In this document: piece by piece, positions 25,950 to 34,766 of the stretch
How positions within the stretch are numbered: the stretch's first letter is position 1
Layout: each line of letters starts with the position of its first letter
NCBI GenBank assembly: GCA_002393575.1
Contig: DGSN01000063.1
Coordinates: 1-51,107, forward strand
DNA length: 51,107 bases
Source: Prevotellaceae bacterium UBA4361
GTDB taxonomy: Bacteria > Bacteroidota > Bacteroidia > Bacteroidales > Bacteroidaceae
Direction of reading: 5' to 3'
The notes under the pieces: generated by a model
Seen by the model: the letters and a program-made list of their open reading frames with translations, nothing else
Told to the model about the DNA's origin: nothing
The model's database searches: none
Translations under genes and position numbers: made by a program

Positions 25950-27653
25950 ATGAAAACAGACATTCAAATTGCACGAGAGTGCGAACTTGCACCAATCGGA
26001 GAGATTGCCAAGAAATTGGCGATTCCATCGGAAGAAATCGAATACTACGGCAAGAACATTGCCAAAGTACCTGAGAAGCTGATTGACGAAGAGAAAGTGA
26101 AGAAAAGCAAACTCATTCTCGTCACTGCCATCACACCAACAAAGGCTGGCATCGGAAAGACAACGGTGAGCATCGGCCTTTCGCTCGGACTAAGCAAAAT
26201 CGGCAAGAACGCTGTCGTTGCCCTGCGCGAACCATCTCTTGGTCCATGCTTCGGCATGAAGGGCGGTGCTGCTGGTGGCGGCTATGCACAAGTGCTGCCA
26301 ATGGAGAAAATCAACCTGCACTTCACGGGTGACTTCCATGCCATCACTTCTGCCCACAACATGATTGCCGCCTTGCTCGACAACTATATCTACCAGCATC
26401 GCGATGAGGGATTTGCCCTGAAGGAAGTGTTGTGGAAGCGTGTGCTCGACATCAACGACCGCAACCTTCGCTTCATCGTGACAGGACTCGGTGCCAAGAC
26501 TGACGGTGTGACGATGGAAAGCGGTTTCGACATCACTCCTGCCTCTGAAATCATGGCAATCCTTTGCCTTGCCACGAGTCAGGACGACCTCCGTCGCCGC
26601 ATCGAAAACATCCTGCTCGGCATCACCATCGACGGCAAGCCTTTCCGCGTGAAAGACATGGGTGTAGCAGGTGCCATCACAGTGCTGCTGATGGATGCGC
26701 TCCATCCAAATCTTGTGCAAACCACGGAACAAACTCCTGCTTTCGTGCATGGCGGTCCTTTCGCCAACATCGCACACGGCTGCAACTCTATCCTTGCCAC
26801 TAAATTGGCAATGACTTACGGCGACTATGTCATCACAGAGGCTGGCTTCGGTGCTGACCTCGGTGCAGAGAAATTCTACGACATCAAGTGTCGCAAAGCT
26901 GGTCTTCAGCCATCGCTCACCGTCATCGTTGCCACCACACAGGGACTGAAGATGCACGGAGGCGTGGCTCTCGACCAAATCAAGGAGCCAAACGAGCAGG
27001 GACTGTTGGAGGGCTTGAAGAACCTCGACCGCCACATCCGCAACCTCCAGAGCTACGGACAGGAAGTGGTGGTTGCTTTCAACCGCTTCGCAACGGATAC
27101 AGACGAAGAACTCCACCTCGTGCGCAAGCATTGCGAAGAAATGGGCGTGGGCTTCGCCATCAACAATGCTTTCCTGCAAGGCGGTGAAGGAGCCATCGAA
27201 TTGGCACAGCTCGTGGTCGATACCATCGAAAAGAAACCTTCTCGCCCACTCCACTTCGTTTATGAGGACAGCGACCCTATCAAGACGAAGATTGAGAAAG
27301 TGTGCAAGAACATCTATGGTGCTGCCACTATAACCTTCTCGAAGGGTGCAGAGCGCAAACTGGCTCAGTATTCGGAAGAGAAGCAGACGGACGAGGCATC
27401 GAAGCAGTTGGCACGCGACATCGCAGCTTATCCTGTGTGCATCGCCAAGACTCAGTATTCTTTCTCTGCCGACCCAACAGTGTATGGTTGTCCTTCGGGC
27501 TTCAACGTCCACATCCGCGACATCGTCTTCAACTGCGGTGCTGAGATGGTGGTTGCCATCGCTGGCGAAATCCTGCGAATGCCAGGACTCCCACGCTCTC
27601 CTCAAGCTGAACGCATCGACATCGTCGATGGACAGATTGAAGGACTGTCGTAA
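25950..27653 (+). CDS. fhs: Formate-tetrahydrofolate ligase
   Basis: A 567-residue cytosolic enzyme that makes 10-formyl-tetrahydrofolate from formate, tetrahydrofolate and ATP. Started at MKTDIQIARECELAPIGEIA (ATG at 25950). The nucleotide-binding loop is TPTKAGIGKTT (about 62-72). Other family motifs are LREPSLGPCFGMKGGAAGGG, NLHFTGDFHAITSAHNMIAA, EAGFGADLGAEKF and IRMPGLPRSPQAERID-type C-terminal sequence. It begins only 10 bp after the protease stop, so the transcript probably includes it, although its one-carbon role is unrelated to surface proteolysis. It is complete and of normal length. Confidence 0.97.
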   Translation: MKTDIQIARECELAPIGEIAKKLAIPSEEIEYYGKNIAKVPEKLIDEEKVKKSKLILVTAITPTKAGIGKTTVSIGLSLGLSKIGKNAVVALREPSLGPCFGMKGGAAGGGYAQVLPMEKINLHFTGDFHAITSAHNMIAALLDNYIYQHRDEGFALKEVLWKRVLDINDRNLRFIVTGLGAKTDGVTMESGFDITPASEIMAILCLATSQDDLRRRIENILLGITIDGKPFRVKDMGVAGAITVLLMDALHPNLVQTTEQTPAFVHGGPFANIAHGCNSILATKLAMTYGDYVITEAGFGADLGAEKFYDIKCRKAGLQPSLTVIVATTQGLKMHGGVALDQIKEPNEQGLLEGLKNLDRHIRNLQSYGQEVVVAFNRFATDTDEELHLVRKHCEEMGVGFAINNAFLQGGEGAIELAQLVVDTIEKKPSRPLHFVYEDSDPIKTKIEKVCKNIYGAATITFSKGAERKLAQYSEEKQTDEASKQLARDIAAYPVCIAKTQYSFSADPTVYGCPSGFNVHIRDIVFNCGAEMVVAIAGEILRMPGLPRSPQAERIDIVDGQIEGLS

Positions 27654-27778
27654 ATGAAATGAAGAATGAAGAATGGGCGCTACGCTCCGAATGAAGAATG
27701 TTTTTTACTCTGCTAATGGAATTGGTAATTTTCATTCTTCATTCTTCATTTTTCATTCTTCATTCTTCATTCCACATC
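27654..27778. repeat. Inverted simple-sequence element of GAATGAAGAATG type
   Basis: The left part repeats ATGAAGAATGAAGAATG and the right part its complement CATTCTTCATTCTTCATT, around a central segment. The transcript could fold into a long A/U-rich stem. Similar elements are at 32762-32878, 50247-50385 and 50652-50721. It sits directly after the fhs stop codon and may mark transcript ends. Confidence 0.7.
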
Positions 27779-27836
27779 CGTTCCATCGGTTATTCTTGTT
27801 TAAATAATCGTGACGAACCCTTTTTACTAAATCTAT

Positions 27837-28889
27837 ATGAGAGAACAGAACAATTCGGGAAACGATGAAAAGAATCCCTTTGTAAGTGTGCTTGTGCCCA
27901 TTTACAAAGTGGAAGACTATATAGAGGAATGTGCTCGCTCCATCTTTGAACAAACAAGCACCGACTTCGAAATCATTTTTGTGGACGATGCCAGTCCTGA
28001 CAACAGCGTGATGAAAGTGAAGCGTCTGTTGGAGTCTTATCCCGAAAGGAAACCCTACGTGCGATTCATCCACAACGAACGGAACTACGGCATTGGCTAC
28101 ACACGAAAGGTTGCCATCGAAGCGGCACGTGGAAAATACGTCCTGCATAGCGACAGCGATGACTACATGAACCGCGACATGGTGGAAAAGCTGACACAAA
28201 AAGCGATAGAGGACGATGCCGATGTCGTTGTCTGCGGCTACGAAGCATTCAACACAGAGGGGGTTCTTTCTTCCAACATTCCAACCCCTTGTTCTAAAAT
28301 CGTAAGAATCAGCGAAGCCATCATGGCAACAGGTCTTTACAATGTGCATTGGAACAAGCTCATCCGCAAGTCAGTCTATTCGCTTCCTGAAATCATGCCG
28401 AAGGAAGGTATAGATATGGGAGAAGACACATACATCAATTACAAGATGATGCACCTTGTTGAGAAAATAAGCATGGTTCCTGAAGTGCTTTACCACTACA
28501 GATACGAGCGGAAAGGGTCGTATGTGACTGTGAAGAACATTGATGCAAAAACCGTAGATAGCTATTGTGCTGTCTTGCTCGACATGCAATCGTACCTGAA
28601 GAGACAGCAGACCTACAGCAATGACAAGATTCAGAACGCATTGCTATTCAGAGAGAAACACAGCCTACTCTATATCACTCGCAGCAAAAGCTATCCTTGC
28701 TTGCGGAAATATCCATCAGCTTTCCACGAGCTCACTTACTCCGAAATACTGAAAGACAAAAGCAGCGGAACAGGAGGAAAAACCCTGATGTTGATGGCAA
28801 AGCCTTATCTATCACTTCCTTCTCCTCTCCATCTTCCTTTTGGCCTACTGCTCCATCTCTACCATCAATGGCATAGTAGCTCTAATTAA
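27837..28889 (+). CDS. Family 2 glycosyltransferase
   Basis: A 350-residue cytosolic or membrane-associated enzyme that transfers a sugar from a nucleotide donor to build surface glycans. The GT-A fold is clear: FVSVLVPIYKVEDYIEECAR at the N-terminus, FEIIFVDDASPDNS (residues about 44-57), NYGIGYTRKVAIEAARGKYV, and the metal/sugar-nucleotide motif DSDDYM at 106-111. The C-terminal part is less conserved and includes a hydrophobic, Pro/Leu-rich end. It stands alone between two repeat elements, so its pathway (capsule, LPS or exopolysaccharide) cannot be inferred. Confidence 0.92.
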   Translation: MREQNNSGNDEKNPFVSVLVPIYKVEDYIEECARSIFEQTSTDFEIIFVDDASPDNSVMKVKRLLESYPERKPYVRFIHNERNYGIGYTRKVAIEAARGKYVLHSDSDDYMNRDMVEKLTQKAIEDDADVVVCGYEAFNTEGVLSSNIPTPCSKIVRISEAIMATGLYNVHWNKLIRKSVYSLPEIMPKEGIDMGEDTYINYKMMHLVEKISMVPEVLYHYRYERKGSYVTVKNIDAKTVDSYCAVLLDMQSYLKRQQTYSNDKIQNALLFREKHSLLYITRSKSYPCLRKYPSAFHELTYSEILKDKSSGTGGKTLMLMAKPYLSLPSPLHLPFGLLLHLYHQWHSSSN

Positions 28890-28905
28890 TAACAATTAAT
28901 AACAG

Positions 28906-28983
28906 CTCCCTCCAACTTCCCCAAGGAGAGGAGAATCCGTCCAGATGGCAATTCTCTCCTCCTTGGGGGAATTAGAGGGGGCT
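28906..28983. repeat. GC-rich palindromic repeat element, copy 2
   Basis: About 78 bp, starting CTCCCTCCAACTTCCCCAAG and ending GGGGGAATTAGAGGGGG, with the middle element CCGTCCAGATGGC. The reverse complement of copy 1 (13805-13883) shows the same order CCCTCCAACT, CCCCAAGG, CCGTCC-G-TGG. It lies between the glycosyltransferase gene and the next gene. Confidence 0.7.
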
Positions 28984-29002
28984 AAAAATAGAAAGAAACT
29001 GA

Positions 29003-30145
29003 ATGAAAACGACTTTGATAAAGCCAACACTCTTTGCTGCCCTGATGCTTGGTGCAACCATTGCTGATGCACAAAGCTACAAGCAAAGCATGATTCCCTG
29101 GAAAGATCACACACTGACATGGAACGACTTTCAGGCTTTGTATCCCACCGAAGACACACTTGCCTACGAAATCTCTTATCATGCCACGCCAAGGAGAGCG
29201 ACGAAGAAAGTGGGAGATACCACCTACGAATTCTTAGCCTACGACTCCTACATCAATGCAATGGAGAGTTGGGTAAAGCCCGAATGCAAAACGGACGACC
29301 TACTGAAACTGTGCCAAACGCATTTCGACCTTTGGGAACTCAGCATTCGCAAGTCCATCGAAGAATACTGCTCCACGCCCGATGCCTATGCCGACGAGAT
29401 TTTTGATTTCCATAAGCGTCTCTGCATCAGGCGGCAGAAAGAGCAATATCAATTGACAAAGCATGGTACCGACCACGCAGCCGTGGAACATTATGCACAG
29501 GAAGTGAAGAGAGAACTGGCGCAAACAGAATTCCATCCTGAGCGTTACGACACTTCGCTTGAAATTGACCGTGGCGTATTCTATGGCATCGGTTTGGAAA
29601 CCCACATTCCTTTCACATCTTATTTCAAGCCATTTTTCGGTTTCTCACTCAACGCAGGCTACTATTTCAACAAGCGTTCTATGTTGGGATTGGAGCTAAA
29701 CATGGAAGGCTTCAGCAAATGCAAGGAAGCCATCTACACGAAAAAGGGTGAGATAGCAGAAGGCGACAAAGTCTGGACTGGCTCCATGTCCCTCATCTAT
29801 GGACAATACATCAAGAATAGCAGGAAAGTGGAATTGATGCCATATATAGGTATTGGTGTGCGCTCTTACGATGGGGGCGACCTCTATGAGCAATACCAAA
29901 AGAAAAATAATAACGGACACGTGGAATGTGCGGGCATCTCGCTCAGCCTGGGTATGATGACCGACTTCATCCTCAAGCGCAAGGTGATGCTCAAGACTCG
30001 TTCCTCCAGCATCGAGCAGCTGAACAATTGCCTTCGCATCCGTCCTTATTTCAACCTCACCTACTACCCCAAAAACCTCGGTTGGATTCCTGCCCTCAAC
30101 GTCGCCATAGAATTCAATCAGAAAGCCTACAAAATGAGAAAGTAA
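29003..30145 (+). CDS. Secreted protein: degenerate DUF922-like region plus beta-barrel-like C-terminus
   Basis: A 380-residue protein with a signal peptide (MKTTLIKPTLFAALMLGATI, then ADAQ). Residues about 36-125 resemble DUF922, a putative metallopeptidase domain of Bacteroidetes (HTLTWNDFQALYPTEDTLAY, AMESWVKPECKTDDLL, THFDLWELSIRK). The HExxH expected there reads LCQTH (103-107), so the zinc site appears lost. Residues about 190-380 have alternating aromatic beta-strands as in small outer-membrane barrels (FFGFSLNAGYYFNKRSMLGL, MPYIGIGVRSYDGG, YFNLTYYPKNLGW). The fold calls come from pattern alone. A terminator follows at 30174-30224. Confidence 0.6.
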   Translation: MKTTLIKPTLFAALMLGATIADAQSYKQSMIPWKDHTLTWNDFQALYPTEDTLAYEISYHATPRRATKKVGDTTYEFLAYDSYINAMESWVKPECKTDDLLKLCQTHFDLWELSIRKSIEEYCSTPDAYADEIFDFHKRLCIRRQKEQYQLTKHGTDHAAVEHYAQEVKRELAQTEFHPERYDTSLEIDRGVFYGIGLETHIPFTSYFKPFFGFSLNAGYYFNKRSMLGLELNMEGFSKCKEAIYTKKGEIAEGDKVWTGSMSLIYGQYIKNSRKVELMPYIGIGVRSYDGGDLYEQYQKKNNNGHVECAGISLSLGMMTDFILKRKVMLKTRSSSIEQLNNCLRIRPYFNLTYYPKNLGWIPALNVAIEFNQKAYKMRK

Positions 30146-30173
30146 CATTTTAGGAAATCAAAAGAACATCCGA

Positions 30174-30224
30174 CAATGGACAAAGTACAACGCAGTGTTG
30201 AGAACTTTGTCCATTGTTTTTTTT
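30174..30224 (+). terminator. Rho-independent terminator after the DUF922-like gene
   Basis: A perfect 13-bp stem CAATGGACAAAGT (30174-30186) pairs with ACTTTGTCCATTG (30204-30216), followed by eight T. Confidence 0.88.
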
Positions 30225-30253
30225 GCTGATATTGTGTTTTTTCCACTCATTTT

Positions 30254-30284
30254 TTTGAGAATCTTTTAGAAAGAACTACATTTG
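30254..30284 (+). promoter_or_regulatory. Promoter of the second GH2 gene
   Basis: TTTG at 30254-30257 and TACATTTG at 30277-30284 form a perfect Bacteroidetes -33/-7 pair with a 19-bp spacer. The ATG at 30327 lies about 40 bp downstream. Confidence 0.75.
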
Positions 30285-30326
30285 CAACAAATTAATTTTC
30301 TAATTCCCTAACTAACTATCACCACC

Positions 30327-32765
30327 ATGAAAGCAAAACGATTATTGATGCTTTTCTTTGCGCTGACTGTTTTCTATCAGTTGAAGGCACAGAACAGTGT
30401 ACGAGAGTCAATCAGATTGTCCGAAGGATGGAAATTTGCCTTGGGCAATGCCTCCGACCCAGCCAAGGACTTCGGCTGCGGCACGGAGTATTTCAACTAT
30501 CTCACCAAAGCCAACTCCATTCACAACGAAGGACCATACGCCCAGAAGTTCGACGACTCGAAGTGGCAAACGGTGAACGTGCCACACGATTGGGTATCGG
30601 CTTTACCCTACGCTCAAGATGCGAGTCATTCGCATGGGTACAAGACGGTGGGCTATAAATATCCCACAACGAGTGTGGGGTGGTATCGGAAAGTGATTCA
30701 CATTCCATCCGAAGACCTCGGCAAGCACATCAGCTTGCGCTTCGACGGCATATTCCGCGATGCGCGAGTGTGGTTCAACGGTTTCTACATGGGGACAGAG
30801 CCCAGCGGATATGCCACACAGGTGTATGATGTGACTGAATACGTAAACTACGGAGGCGACAACCTGATTTGCGTTCGGGCTGATGCCACACTTGAAGAAG
30901 GCTGGTACTACGAAGGTGCTGGCATTTACCGTGATGCCTGGTTGGAGAAGAAAGCAGCCGTGAGCGTGGCTACGTTCGGCACGTTTGTCTATGCCGACTT
31001 GCAACCATCCTATTCGTCTGCCACACTCCACGTTGAGACGGAAATCAACAACAGTTCACTCACTCGCCAGACGTGCCGAGTGGAACAGCGATTGCTCGAT
31101 GCCGAAGGGCGCGAAGTGGCAAAGAGCGAAAACAAGGAAATCACGCTGAAGCCCAAGCAGACGCTCGGATGCAAACAACAGATGACGCTGGAGCGTCCGC
31201 ACCTGTGGTGTACAACCGACCCCTATTTATATAAGGTGGAGACGAGTGTTGTGGTAGATGGGAAAGTGACAGACGTGTATGTGACCACAACAGGCATTCG
31301 CGACATCAGTTTTGATGCCAACAAAGGTTTTCTGCTGAACGGGAAGCCTCTGAAACTGAAAGGCGTGAACATGCACCAAGACCATGCAGGCGTGGGTGTT
31401 GCTGTGCCCGAAGCACTGATGGCATGGCGCATTCGGAGGCTGAAGGAAATCGGTTGCAACGCCTATCGTGCATCCCATCACCCTATGACTCCAGCCATGC
31501 TCGACATTTGCGACCGCGAAGGAATGCTTGTCATCGACGAAAATCGTCTGACAGGCATCAACGACGAGCATTTGCGCCTGTTAGAAAACATGGTCAAGCG
31601 CGACCGCAACCATCCATCGGTGATTCTCTGGAGCTGCGGAAACGAGGAATGGGGATTAGAAAACAACATTCAGGGTACGAGGGTTGCAGCTGCCATGAAA
31701 GAGTATGTGCGCCTGCTGGATCCGACTCGTCCTTCCACACTTGCCAACGCTGGAGGTTCGGAACTCATCAAAGGAGTTGACGTGGTGGGCTACAACTACA
31801 TCGCGCAAAACAACGTGGAGAACCGAAGGAAGGAGCATCCAGAGTGGAAGGTGGTAGGAACGGAAGAAACCACGGGATGCGGCACTCGCGGAGTGTATTT
31901 CAACGATGCCAAGCAGCCAGGACGTATGCGCTCCATGAATCTCGACGAAAAGAACTTTGGCGTTGAGAACGTGATAGAGCGCGGTTGGCGATTCTATGCC
32001 GAGAACGACTGGACAGCTGGCGCATTCTTCTGGACTGGCTTCGACTATAGAGGCGAGCCCAACCCACTGAAATATCCTGCCACGGATTCTGAATTTGGCA
32101 TACTCGACTATTGCGGATTCTGGAAAGACGAAGCTTGGTATCTGAAATCGTGGTGGACGGATGAGCCAACGCTGCACATCTTCCCTCACTGGAACCTGCA
32201 AGGACACGAAGGCGAGGAAATCGAAGTTTGGGCATACAGCAACTGCGACGAAGTGGAGCTGACGGTGAATGGCAAGAAATTAGGTCGCCAACCCATGCCT
32301 CGCTATGGCCATCTGAAATGGAAAGCTGTTTATCAACCAGGGAAAGTGGTGGCTACAGGTTACAAGAACGGAAAGCGTGTCATGGTGCAGACGATGGAAA
32401 CGACCAAGCCCGCTTCGAAGATTGTGCTGAAGACGGAACGCCAGACCATCAAGGCAGATGGCTGTGATGTGGCAGTTGTCAATGTGGAGATACAGGACAG
32501 CAAGGGACGAGTCGTGCCCGATGCTTGCCCAATGCTACATTTCCAGTTGGAAGGAGATGCCCACATCTTGGGTGCAGGCAATGGCGACCCAGCATATTTG
32601 GGTGCCGACAGTCCGAACGACCTCCACTGCAAGTCATTCTCCATCCCTGCCTTCAACGGATTGGCTCAAGTCATCATTCAAAGTGGTCACCATGCAGGCA
32701 GCTTCAAACTTACATGCACGTCTGAAAACCTGAAGCAAGGATTGATGGTGGCTTCGCTTAAATGA
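30327..32765 (+). CDS. Secreted GH2 family beta-glycosidase
   Basis: An 812-residue enzyme with a signal peptide (MKAKRLLMLFFALTVFYQLK, then AQ). GH2 layout: N-terminal sugar-binding domain (VNVPHDWVSALPYAQD, VGWYRKVIHI, GAGIYRDAWLEK), Ig-like domain, TIM barrel (GFLLNGKPLKLKGVNMHQDH, NAYRASHHPMTPAMLDICDR), then DUF4982-like and Ig-like C-terminal domains. The acid/base is Glu440 in WSCGNEEWG; the nucleophile is probably Glu513 in VVGTEETTG. Substrate is likely a beta-galactoside or related terminal sugar. It has no sorting tail, so a periplasmic location is expected. It lies just upstream of the GH26 gene on the opposite strand. Confidence 0.93.
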   Translation: MKAKRLLMLFFALTVFYQLKAQNSVRESIRLSEGWKFALGNASDPAKDFGCGTEYFNYLTKANSIHNEGPYAQKFDDSKWQTVNVPHDWVSALPYAQDASHSHGYKTVGYKYPTTSVGWYRKVIHIPSEDLGKHISLRFDGIFRDARVWFNGFYMGTEPSGYATQVYDVTEYVNYGGDNLICVRADATLEEGWYYEGAGIYRDAWLEKKAAVSVATFGTFVYADLQPSYSSATLHVETEINNSSLTRQTCRVEQRLLDAEGREVAKSENKEITLKPKQTLGCKQQMTLERPHLWCTTDPYLYKVETSVVVDGKVTDVYVTTTGIRDISFDANKGFLLNGKPLKLKGVNMHQDHAGVGVAVPEALMAWRIRRLKEIGCNAYRASHHPMTPAMLDICDREGMLVIDENRLTGINDEHLRLLENMVKRDRNHPSVILWSCGNEEWGLENNIQGTRVAAAMKEYVRLLDPTRPSTLANAGGSELIKGVDVVGYNYIAQNNVENRRKEHPEWKVVGTEETTGCGTRGVYFNDAKQPGRMRSMNLDEKNFGVENVIERGWRFYAENDWTAGAFFWTGFDYRGEPNPLKYPATDSEFGILDYCGFWKDEAWYLKSWWTDEPTLHIFPHWNLQGHEGEEIEVWAYSNCDEVELTVNGKKLGRQPMPRYGHLKWKAVYQPGKVVATGYKNGKRVMVQTMETTKPASKIVLKTERQTIKADGCDVAVVNVEIQDSKGRVVPDACPMLHFQLEGDAHILGAGNGDPAYLGADSPNDLHCKSFSIPAFNGLAQVIIQSGHHAGSFKLTCTSENLKQGLMVASLK

Positions 32766-32878
32766 AGAATGAAAACTAAATGAAGAATGTAGAATGAAGA
32801 ATGAAGAATGAATTTTACATTGCTCATTGGCTGAGTAATTTTCATTCTTAATTCTTCATTTTATTATTCTCCATTTAA
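32762..32878. repeat. Inverted simple-sequence element of GAATGAAGAATG type
   Basis: Repeats of ATGAAGAATG on the left and the complement CATTCTTAATTCTTCATT on the right, following the GH2 stop codon. Together with the decamer array at 32923 it fills the gap between convergent genes. Confidence 0.7.
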
Positions 32879-32922
32879 CTTTTATGCTTTGCCAAAACAA
32901 TTATTTGATTCAACTATATGTG

Positions 32923-33027
32923 CGAGGGCTCGTTGTCGAATCAGCGAGCCCTCGTTTGTGTTCAAGCGAGCCCTCGCTTGAATTACAACGAAGGCTCGAC
33001 ATTTCAGTAGAATCGAATGAACGATTC
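32923..33027. repeat. 22-bp-phased CGAGCCCTCG array, copy 2
   Basis: Four decamers start at 32923, 32945, 32967 and 32989, again exactly 22 bp apart, in the order reverse, forward, forward, reverse. The last has one change (CGAAGGCTCG). The hairpin GAATCG-N6-CGATTC follows at 33010-33027, the same 12-bp distance from the last decamer as in copy 1. It lies between the convergent GH2 and GH26 genes. Confidence 0.9.
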
Positions 33028-33050
33028 TTTGATTCTTCATTCCGCATTCT

Positions 33051-34607
33051 TCATTTCCTGAAACACTTCTTGCGGTTGATGATGTAGAAGCCGTGCTGTG
33101 GTTCTTCGCTGAGGATGCGACCGTGGAGGTCGGTAATGATGCGACGAGTGGCGGGAGATGCGGTTGGAGTGGTGATGGAGGCGTATGATGCCCAACCTGC
33201 GGAGAGGTCTTCGAGCGTCACAACACGCGGGTCGTTCATGCACTTGGTCCATTCTTCCTTGCTGGTCTTGTTGACAAAGTTACCGTTCCACGTCTGATAC
33301 CAAGGCATCCACCACGACCACATAGCATCTTCGTCGGCACATGCCTGAATGTCGGGGATGGGTCCGTTTTCGGAAAGAGCAATGATTTTCTTTCCATTCG
33401 TGAGTGTCTTGAGATGGTCGAAGGATGGATAGTTGCTGGAGTAGTCGAAGTCGGCATTGTAGATGTCAGCCGACACGATGTCGAAGTATTCCTCACCAGG
33501 GTTCCAATCGTGGTCGTTGTCGCCTGCGTTCCACACCCAAATCACATTGTGGACTCCCTTCACGTTTACCATTTCGTCATACACAAGTCGGAAGAGCTTC
33601 TTGAACGGTTCTGCTCCTTCGCGTCCCCACCAGAACCAGCCACCGCTTGCCTCGTGGAGCGGTCGGAAGATGCACGCCATGCCAGCACGCTGCATGTCGA
33701 GGAAATAGTCAGCAACGGCGTCGATGTCCTTGATGATGTTTTTATAGAGCGTAGAGGAAGTGTTCCAGCTGCCATCGCTCTTGAGGGCATTGCTGATTTT
33801 CATGTTGGTGCCCGAAGTGTAGAACTCGTTGCTGCCCCGACTCGGGTCGCACCAATGCCATGTGAAGGCAGGGAAGCCACCCTTGCGGTAAGTGTCTTTG
33901 GCAAGTTGCATACTGCTGATGGTGTAATTCTTGTTCCATGTGTTCGAGGCTTCCTTGCCCGTGGCATTCATGAAGTCGAAACCGACAAGTGCAGGATATT
34001 TGCCCGAAGCGGAATACACCGCCCTCATGTCGGCATGTTGTTTGACATTGCCGTTTGCGGTTGACATGTCGCCTGTCATGATGCCAGAAATGCTGCGCTT
34101 GCCAAAGTTTTCGAGCAAAAAGCCGTACATGGTACGAGCTTCATCCGTTGCCTGGGCATCAACGGGCGATTCTGAAATGTCGAACACCAGCGTGTCGTTG
34201 TAGGGTTCAACACAAAGGTAGTCGATGTTGTACCAAGTCCAACTGGGCGTGATGACCACCGTGTTGCTGCCTTGCTTGAAGAAAAAGGTACCCACTTCCA
34301 CCTCGCCATAGTTATTGAGTTGGAACTGACACGATGTGCCGTTCACGGAGCAGTTCACGTATTTCGCTCCACCGATACCATCGCCAGCGACGCGCACAGT
34401 GTATTTCTGCCGAGAGTCGAGGTTGAAGGTGAAAGTGAGTCGGGCATTGTCCTCGGTCATTTGCACCGCTTTCCGTCCCGAATACTTGTTGTCGTTGACG
34501 ATGGTGCAGTTGCTGCGTTGGGCAGATTCTGCTTCGAGTTTCACTTGTGCCTTTGCCACGTTACACATGGTGCAGAGGATGGTTGCGATGAAGATGAGTC
34601 GTTTCAT
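33051..34607 (-). CDS. Secreted GH26 glycoside hydrolase (beta-mannanase type) with N-terminal binding module
   Basis: A 518-residue enzyme started at MKRLIFIATILCTMCNVAKA (ATG at 34607); the frame runs on to 35498 but there it is antisense to the phosphatase gene. After the signal peptide, residues about 22-135 form a CBM6/35-like module (VKLEAESAQRSNCTIVNDNK, YNIDYLCVEPYND). The GH26 catalytic domain follows, with acid/base Glu319 in FRPLHEASGGWFWWG and nucleophile Glu413 in IALSENGPIPD. Most GH26 enzymes cut beta-1,4-mannan. The end, TDLHGRILSEEPQHGFYIIN and onwards, is a sorting-type tail, so it is probably surface-exposed or secreted. A TTACTTTG motif at 34633-34640 may be its -7 element. 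Confidence 0.92.
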   Translation of the reverse strand: MKRLIFIATILCTMCNVAKAQVKLEAESAQRSNCTIVNDNKYSGRKAVQMTEDNARLTFTFNLDSRQKYTVRVAGDGIGGAKYVNCSVNGTSCQFQLNNYGEVEVGTFFFKQGSNTVVITPSWTWYNIDYLCVEPYNDTLVFDISESPVDAQATDEARTMYGFLLENFGKRSISGIMTGDMSTANGNVKQHADMRAVYSASGKYPALVGFDFMNATGKEASNTWNKNYTISSMQLAKDTYRKGGFPAFTWHWCDPSRGSNEFYTSGTNMKISNALKSDGSWNTSSTLYKNIIKDIDAVADYFLDMQRAGMACIFRPLHEASGGWFWWGREGAEPFKKLFRLVYDEMVNVKGVHNVIWVWNAGDNDHDWNPGEEYFDIVSADIYNADFDYSSNYPSFDHLKTLTNGKKIIALSENGPIPDIQACADEDAMWSWWMPWYQTWNGNFVNKTSKEEWTKCMNDPRVVTLEDLSAGWASYASITTPTASPATRRIITDLHGRILSEEPQHGFYIINRKKCFRK

Positions 34608-34632
34608 GATGATGGAGTTATTTTTCTGTTTG

Positions 34633-34640
34633 CAAAGTAA
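34633..34640 (-). promoter_or_regulatory. Candidate -7 promoter element of the GH26 gene
   Basis: On the minus strand the bases read TTACTTTG, one mismatch from TAnnTTTG, about 30 bp upstream of the start codon at 34607. Confidence 0.35.
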
Positions 34641-34748
34641 ACGAAAAAGGCCGAAAGGACATTCAATTAAGTTCTCAAAAAATGATTGTTTATTAACAAA
34701 TGTGAGATAAAAAACAGGGAACAGAGAGGACATCACAACTGAAATGCT

Positions 34749-34756
34749 TAACTTTG
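34749..34756 (+). promoter_or_regulatory. Candidate -7 promoter element of the phosphatase gene
   Basis: TAACTTTG matches TAnnTTTG perfectly. The ATG at 34767 lies only 10 bp beyond it, so the transcript would have a very short or nearly absent leader. Confidence 0.5.
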
Positions 34757-34766
34757 CCACAAGAAT

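Noticed and set aside
26190..27605. Open frame of 471 codons on the minus strand
   Set aside because: Antisense to fhs, which is complete and well conserved.
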